From assembly GCA_023459875.1 (NCBI GenBank), contig JAEWRY010000008.1, forward strand, positions 1 to 64,000: 64,000 bases of DNA. Reading direction: 5' to 3'. Under the pieces are notes generated by a model. It did no database searches and was not told the DNA's origin. It was given only the letters and a program-made list of their open reading frames with translations. Source of the stretch: Bacillota bacterium (GTDB lineage Bacteria; Bacillota; Clostridia; Oscillospirales; Oscillospiraceae). The translations under genes and the position numbers were made by a program. Numbering within the stretch: position 1 is the first letter of the stretch; each line of letters opens with the position of its first letter. Below are positions 59,679 to 64,000 of this stretch, piece by piece.

Positions 59679-62633
59679 ATGTCCGACCGGATGAGACCGA
59701 TCCCCTTTGAGAATCTCATGAACTGGGCGCTTACCGAATACGCGCGGGAGGGCAGCCTTTTTGGCGTTCACGCCCTTTACCGCCATAAGGAAGGCAAGAC
59801 CCTGCCCCTCTTTGGCGAGGCGCTGGAGACCCCCGTGGGCCCCGCCGCTGGGCCTCATACCCAGCTTGCTCAGAATATTATCTCCGCCTACGCCGCGGGC
59901 GCGCGGTTTTTTGAGCTGAAAACGGTGCAGGTGATCGACGGGGAGGACCTTCCCGTCTCCAAGCCCTGCATTCTGGCCGCCGACGAGGGCTATAACGTGG
60001 AGTGGTCCACCGAATTGCGGGTGGAAGAGGCTCTCGGCGAGTACGTGAAGGCGTGGTTCGCCCTTAAGCTCCTGAGCCGCGAGCTGGATCTGGGAAGTCC
60101 CGACGGTTTTTTGTTCAACATGAGCGTGGGGTACGATTTGGCGGGCATTAAAACGCCTAAAATCGACGCCTTCATCGAGGGGCTCAAGAACGCCGAAGCC
60201 ACGAGCGCCTGGGCGGAGTGCTTTGCATGGACGCGCGCCAATCCGGACCGGTTCAAAGCCGTAGACGAAGCTTATCTTTCCCAAATCACCCCCCGCATCT
60301 GTTCCTCCATCACCCTTTCCACCCTCCACGGCTGCCCGCCCGAAGAAATCGAGCGGATCGCGACCTACTTAATCACCCAAAAGAAGCTCAATACTTTTGT
60401 GAAGTGCAATCCCACCCTCCTGGGTTATGAGTTCGCCCGCAAGATTTTGGACAGCATGGGTTACGACTATCTTGTCTTCGACGACCACCACTTTAAAAGC
60501 GACCTCCAGTACGAGGACGCAGTGCCCATGTTCCGGCGCCTTATGGCGCTGGCAGAGAAAGAGGGCCTCGCCTTCGGCGTGAAGCTCACCAACACCTTCC
60601 CCGTGACCATCGCCAGAGGGGAACTGCCCGGCTCCGAGATGTATATGAGCGGGAAGAGCCTTTACCCCCTCACCATCGCCCTGGCGGGGAAGCTTTCGGA
60701 CACCTTTGAGGGGAAACTCCGCATCTCCTACTCCGGCGGGGCGGACGCCTTTAATATCGCAAAGATCTTCGCCGCCGGAATCTGGCCGATCACGGTGGCC
60801 ACCACCCTGCTCAAGCCCGGCGGCTACAACCGTCTGGCGCAGATGGCGCGGGAGCTCTCCGCCATGCCCTACGCCCCCTTTCTGGAAACGGACTGCGCGG
60901 CTCTCCGGCAGCTTGCCGGGGAGGCCAAAACCGACGCCCATCATGTGAAGCCGATTAAAATCAGGGAAATCAAGAAGATTCAGGGAAGCCCCCCGCTCAC
61001 CGACTGCTTCGCGGCGGGCTGCGAGACCGGCTGCCCCATCGGTCAGGATATCCCCGCCTATCTGAAGCTCAACGGCGAGGGAAAATACGCCGAAGCTCTT
61101 TCGGTCATCTGCGAAAAGAACCCTCTGCCCTTTATTACCGGCACCATCTGCACCCACCGCTGCCAAAGCTCCTGCGTGCGCAATTTCTGCGAGGAGCCGG
61201 TGAAAATCAGAAGCGCCAAGCTTCTGGCGGCGGAGAAGGGCTACGACGCTTTTCTCGGCGCTTTGAAGGCCGGAGAACCCAGAGGGGAGAAAGTGGCCGT
61301 GGTGGGCGGCGGGCCCGGCGGCATGGCCGCGGCCTTCTTTCTGGCAAGAGCCGGGGCAAGTGTCACCGTCTTTGAGCAGAAAGGTAGCCTGGGCGGCATC
61401 GTCCGGCACGTGATCCCCGAATTCCGTATCGGCGGCGACGCCATCGATAAGGACGTTTCCCTCCTCAAAAAGCTGGGCGTGGAACTGCGCCTCAATACCC
61501 GGGTGGATACCGCGGAGGCCCTCTTTGCCCGGGGCTTTACCCATGTGATCGTCGCCTGCGGCGCATGGAAGCCGGGAAGACTGGCACTCTCCGAAGGCAC
61601 CGCCGTCAACGTGCTGGATTTTCTGGAAAATTTGAAAAAAGACCCGGCAAATGTTACTCTGGGAAGATGCGTCGCGGTGGTCGGCGGGGGAAACTCGGCG
61701 GTAGACGCCGCCCGGGCGGCCAAACGCGTCCCCGGCGTTCAAAAGGTTATGCTCCTTTACCGCCGCACCCGCCGGCAGATGCCCGCCGACGCGGAGGAGT
61801 TGGAGCTGGCGGTTGCCGACGGCGTTATCTTCCGCGAGCTTGTGACCCCGATCTCCCTCCTTAACTCGGTCCTCACCTGCAACGTGATGGAGCTGGGCGC
61901 GCCGGATGAATCGGGCCGCGGCAGGCCGAGCCCCACCGGAGAACAGGTGAGACTCCCGGTGGACACCCTCATCGCCGCCGTGGGAGAGGAAGTGGACAGT
62001 GACTTTCTCGACCGGTTCGGCGTGCCGCTGGATGACCACGGCAGGCCCACATGCCTGTGCGCGGCGGACAGGCTCTATGTGATCGGAGACGCCTTCCGAG
62101 GCCCCGCCACCGTGGTGAAGGCTATCGCCGAGGCCACCCGCGTTGTGAAGGAGATTCTCGGCGTCCGGCCCGCCGACGCGCCCTACGAAGAAACAGCCGA
62201 AGTTCTCCGCTCCCGCAGGGGAATTCTCCGGCACCCGGAGGGAGAATGCGACAGCGGCCGCTGCCTGGGCTGCGAGAGGCTCTGCGAGCTGTGCGTGGAA
62301 GTGTGCCCCAACCGGGCGAACCTGACCGTGCGGGTGCCCGGAAGCCCCAGGGAGCAAGTGGTCCACGTGGACCGGCTGTGCAACGAATGCGGCAACTGCA
62401 AGGTCTTCTGCCCCTACGGCGGCGCACCTTACCGGGATAAGCTCACCGTATTTGCCAGCCGGACGGACTTTATCCACAGCGAAAACCAGGGCTTTTTGCC
62501 TCTGGGTGAGGGTAAATTCCTCCTGAGGCTGGGCGTGGATATCTTTACCGCGGAGCTTGACGACCGGAGGGTCCCAAGGGACATTGCGGATCTGATTTCC
62601 GTCGTGACCGAGCAGTACGCCCACTGCCTGTAA
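59679..62633 (+). CDS. ygfK: YgfK-type Fe-S / FAD oxidoreductase subunit
   Basis: A 984-residue protein. About 1-400 is a TIM-barrel-like region related to dihydropyrimidine/dihydroorotate dehydrogenases. An Fe-S segment follows (CETGCPIGQDIP, CTHRCQSSCVRNFC from about 443), then a GltD-like FAD domain (VVGGGPGGMAAAFFLARAG, about 541), an NAD(P) domain (VVGGGNSAVDAARAAKR, about 667), and C-terminal ferredoxin motifs (CLGCERLCELCVEVCP, about 862; CNECGNCKVFCPYG, about 900). This is the protein called putative selenate reductase subunit in E. coli; a genuine role in selenium-dependent hydroxylase metabolism is more likely. Followed 19 bases later by xanthine dehydrogenase. Confidence 0.92.
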   Translation: MSDRMRPIPFENLMNWALTEYAREGSLFGVHALYRHKEGKTLPLFGEALETPVGPAAGPHTQLAQNIISAYAAGARFFELKTVQVIDGEDLPVSKPCILAADEGYNVEWSTELRVEEALGEYVKAWFALKLLSRELDLGSPDGFLFNMSVGYDLAGIKTPKIDAFIEGLKNAEATSAWAECFAWTRANPDRFKAVDEAYLSQITPRICSSITLSTLHGCPPEEIERIATYLITQKKLNTFVKCNPTLLGYEFARKILDSMGYDYLVFDDHHFKSDLQYEDAVPMFRRLMALAEKEGLAFGVKLTNTFPVTIARGELPGSEMYMSGKSLYPLTIALAGKLSDTFEGKLRISYSGGADAFNIAKIFAAGIWPITVATTLLKPGGYNRLAQMARELSAMPYAPFLETDCAALRQLAGEAKTDAHHVKPIKIREIKKIQGSPPLTDCFAAGCETGCPIGQDIPAYLKLNGEGKYAEALSVICEKNPLPFITGTICTHRCQSSCVRNFCEEPVKIRSAKLLAAEKGYDAFLGALKAGEPRGEKVAVVGGGPGGMAAAFFLARAGASVTVFEQKGSLGGIVRHVIPEFRIGGDAIDKDVSLLKKLGVELRLNTRVDTAEALFARGFTHVIVACGAWKPGRLALSEGTAVNVLDFLENLKKDPANVTLGRCVAVVGGGNSAVDAARAAKRVPGVQKVMLLYRRTRRQMPADAEELELAVADGVIFRELVTPISLLNSVLTCNVMELGAPDESGRGRPSPTGEQVRLPVDTLIAAVGEEVDSDFLDRFGVPLDDHGRPTCLCAADRLYVIGDAFRGPATVVKAIAEATRVVKEILGVRPADAPYEETAEVLRSRRGILRHPEGECDSGRCLGCERLCELCVEVCPNRANLTVRVPGSPREQVVHVDRLCNECGNCKVFCPYGGAPYRDKLTVFASRTDFIHSENQGFLPLGEGKFLLRLGVDIFTAELDDRRVPRDIADLISVVTEQYAHCL

Positions 62634-62652
62634 ATGCAAGGAGAGAGCGCTC

Positions 62653-64000
62653 ATGTATACAATCTATGTAAACCAGCTGGAGCGCCATTCGGAGGAGGAT
62701 AAAACCCTCCTGGACTTTCTGCGGGACGACCTGAGGCTCACCTCGGTAAAAAACGGCTGCGGCGAGGGCGCCTGCGGCACCTGTACGGTGCTGGTGGACG
62801 GGAAAAAGACCAAAGCCTGCCTCTTTCGCCTTTCAAAGCTGGAGGGGAAGCACGTCACCACCGTGGAGGGGCTTACCCCCAGGGAACGGGAGGTCTACGT
62901 CCACTGCTTCGGCGAAGCCGGGGCGGTGCAGTGCGGCTTCTGCATTCCCGGCATGGTGCTGTGCGCCAAGGAGTTGCTGGATTCTAACCTCACTCCCACC
63001 CGGCAGGACGTGAAAAAAGCCATCCGGGGCAACATCTGCCGCTGCACCGGCTACGTCAAAATCGAGGACGCCATTCTGACGGCCGCCGATTTTTTCCGTG
63101 AGAACCGCCCCATCCCGTCCTCCCTTCCGGAGGGTGGCGTGGGTTGCTGCCTACCCCGGGTGGACGCGGAGGAAAAGGTGCTGGGTACCGGGCTTTTTGT
63201 GGACGATATCACGGTTCCCGGCATGCTCTACGCCGGAGCCCTGCGGAGCAAATACCCCAGGGCCAGGATCATTAAAATAGACCTCACCCGGGCGCTGGCC
63301 CACCCGGACACGGTGCGGATTCTGACGGCAGAAGACGTTCCCTTCAATAAAACCGGCCATCTCTTCCCCGACTGGGACGTGATGATCGCCCAGGGGGATA
63401 TTACGAGAACGGTAGGCGACGCCGTGGCGCTGGCCGCCGTCATAAAAAAAGAGTCTCTGCCCCAGGTGCTGGACCTTATAGACGTTGAATACGAAGAGCT
63501 TTTGCCCCTCACCGATCCACTGGAGGCCATGCGTGAGGACGCGCCCAGGCTCCACAAGAGGGGCAATATCGTAAGCCGCCAGGCGCTCACACGCGGGGAC
63601 GCCGACGGGGCTATCACCAGGGCAAAACATGTAGTGACCCGGCACTATTCCACCCCCATGACCGATCACGCCTTTATGGAGCCCGAGTGCGCCGTGGCCA
63701 TGCCGGACGGAGACGGAGGGGTGCTGCTCTACACCGCCTCCCAGTCGGTGTACGACGAGCAGCGGGAAATCGCCAGGATGCTGAAGCTGCCCCCGGAAAA
63801 GGTGCGCTGCCAGACCAAGCTGGTGGGGGGAGGCTTCGGCGGCAAGGAGGACATGAGCGTCCAGCACCACGCCGCCCTGATGGCTTACCTGACAGGAAAG
63901 CCGGTTAAAGTGAAATTCTCCCGGCAGGAGAGTCTCGTAGTGCACACCAAACGCCACGCCATGGAGATCGACGTCACCACCGCCTGCGACGAAAACGGAA
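62653..64000 (+). CDS. Selenium-type xanthine dehydrogenase, incomplete at right edge
   Basis: An open frame of 449 codons that runs off the window. N-terminal 2Fe-2S domain: Cys36, Cys41, Cys44, Cys56 (NGCGEGACGTCTV...KAC). A second 2Fe-2S set is QCGFCIPGMVLC and GNICRCTGY. Then the molybdopterin subunit begins (VLGTGLFVDDITVPGMLYAGALRSKYPRARI; GGGFGGKEDMSVQHHAA). The fused layout is that of the Se-dependent XdhD/TIGR03311 group, encoded beside ygfK, whose labile selenium is part of the cofactor and not selenocysteine. The substrate is probably a purine. Start ATG 62653, after AAGGAGAG. Confidence 0.85.
   Translation, partial: MYTIYVNQLERHSEEDKTLLDFLRDDLRLTSVKNGCGEGACGTCTVLVDGKKTKACLFRLSKLEGKHVTTVEGLTPREREVYVHCFGEAGAVQCGFCIPGMVLCAKELLDSNLTPTRQDVKKAIRGNICRCTGYVKIEDAILTAADFFRENRPIPSSLPEGGVGCCLPRVDAEEKVLGTGLFVDDITVPGMLYAGALRSKYPRARIIKIDLTRALAHPDTVRILTAEDVPFNKTGHLFPDWDVMIAQGDITRTVGDAVALAAVIKKESLPQVLDLIDVEYEELLPLTDPLEAMREDAPRLHKRGNIVSRQALTRGDADGAITRAKHVVTRHYSTPMTDHAFMEPECAVAMPDGDGGVLLYTASQSVYDEQREIARMLKLPPEKVRCQTKLVGGGFGGKEDMSVQHHAALMAYLTGKPVKVKFSRQESLVVHTKRHAMEIDVTTACDENG

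Noticed and set aside
60369..62654. A 761-codon minus-strand frame opposite ygfK
   Set aside because: Shadow; the plus-strand gene has full Fe-S and FAD motifs.

Overview
The window is a GC-rich (roughly 58-60 % by eye), densely packed piece of a low-copy bacterial chromosome, most likely from a spore-forming anaerobic Clostridia member of the Oscillospiraceae type (inference). Supporting signs are Firmicute-style AGGAGG ribosome sites and sigma-A promoters, a CIRCE operator on groESL, a sigma-G fragment, a radical-SAM-rich gene set, 2-hydroxyacyl-CoA dehydratase activases, and a ygfK/selenium-type xanthine dehydrogenase pair. No rRNA, CRISPR array, complete insertion sequence or prophage is visible.

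Layout. 1-7.1 kb: a hairpin array, a beta-helix protein, a clostripain-family protease, a SplB-like radical SAM protein, two lipoproteins and a QueG-like Fe-S protein. 7.3-10.4 kb: three reverse-strand genes that look like a split form of the large acyl-CoA dehydratase activase. 10.4-16.4 kb: an amino-acid permease, a TetR regulator with a palindromic operator, a SPASM radical SAM protein and superoxide dismutase, separated by intergenic DNA full of REP-like repeats. 16.4-20.3 kb: a membrane protein, an SLH-like exported protein, a truncated sigG copy, uracil-DNA glycosylase, a second hairpin array and tRNA-Thr.

20.3-31.4 kb is a run of plus-strand genes for the methyl cycle (ahcY, metK, metF, a separate MetH-reactivation protein and metH), interrupted by a glycosyltransferase and an O-antigen-ligase-like protein, then a YerC-type repressor, a methyltransferase and Hsp33. 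31.4-32.4 kb holds five tRNAs (Val, Asp, Phe, Gly, Cys) behind a consensus promoter, followed by a short segment with a 44-residue lysine-rich gene flanked by a duplicated tRNA-Cys 3' end. 32.4-45.6 kb is mixed housekeeping: isochorismatase-like hydrolase, AEC transporter, CPBP protease, NAD synthetase, two-gene chromate transporter, PepV-type dipeptidase with a YheO-type regulator, class II aldolase, SPFH/NfeD pair, an RNA methyltransferase and a lipid kinase.

45.7-47.9 kb is groES-groEL under an extended CIRCE element. 47.9-56.3 kb is a complete aromatic amino acid operon (DAHP synthase, tyrA, aroB, aroA, aroC, pheA, aroE-aroK fusion, aroQ), preceded by a 32-codon Tyr/Phe-rich leader peptide and a full set of competing RNA hairpins. 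This looks like ribosome-mediated attenuation, which is unusual in Firmicutes and is the strongest regulatory finding here. 56.3-64 kb carries a zinc-ribbon/Ig-like membrane protein, a CbxX-type AAA+ ATPase, an SGNH hydrolase, ygfK, and the start of a selenium-type xanthine dehydrogenase that runs off the right edge.
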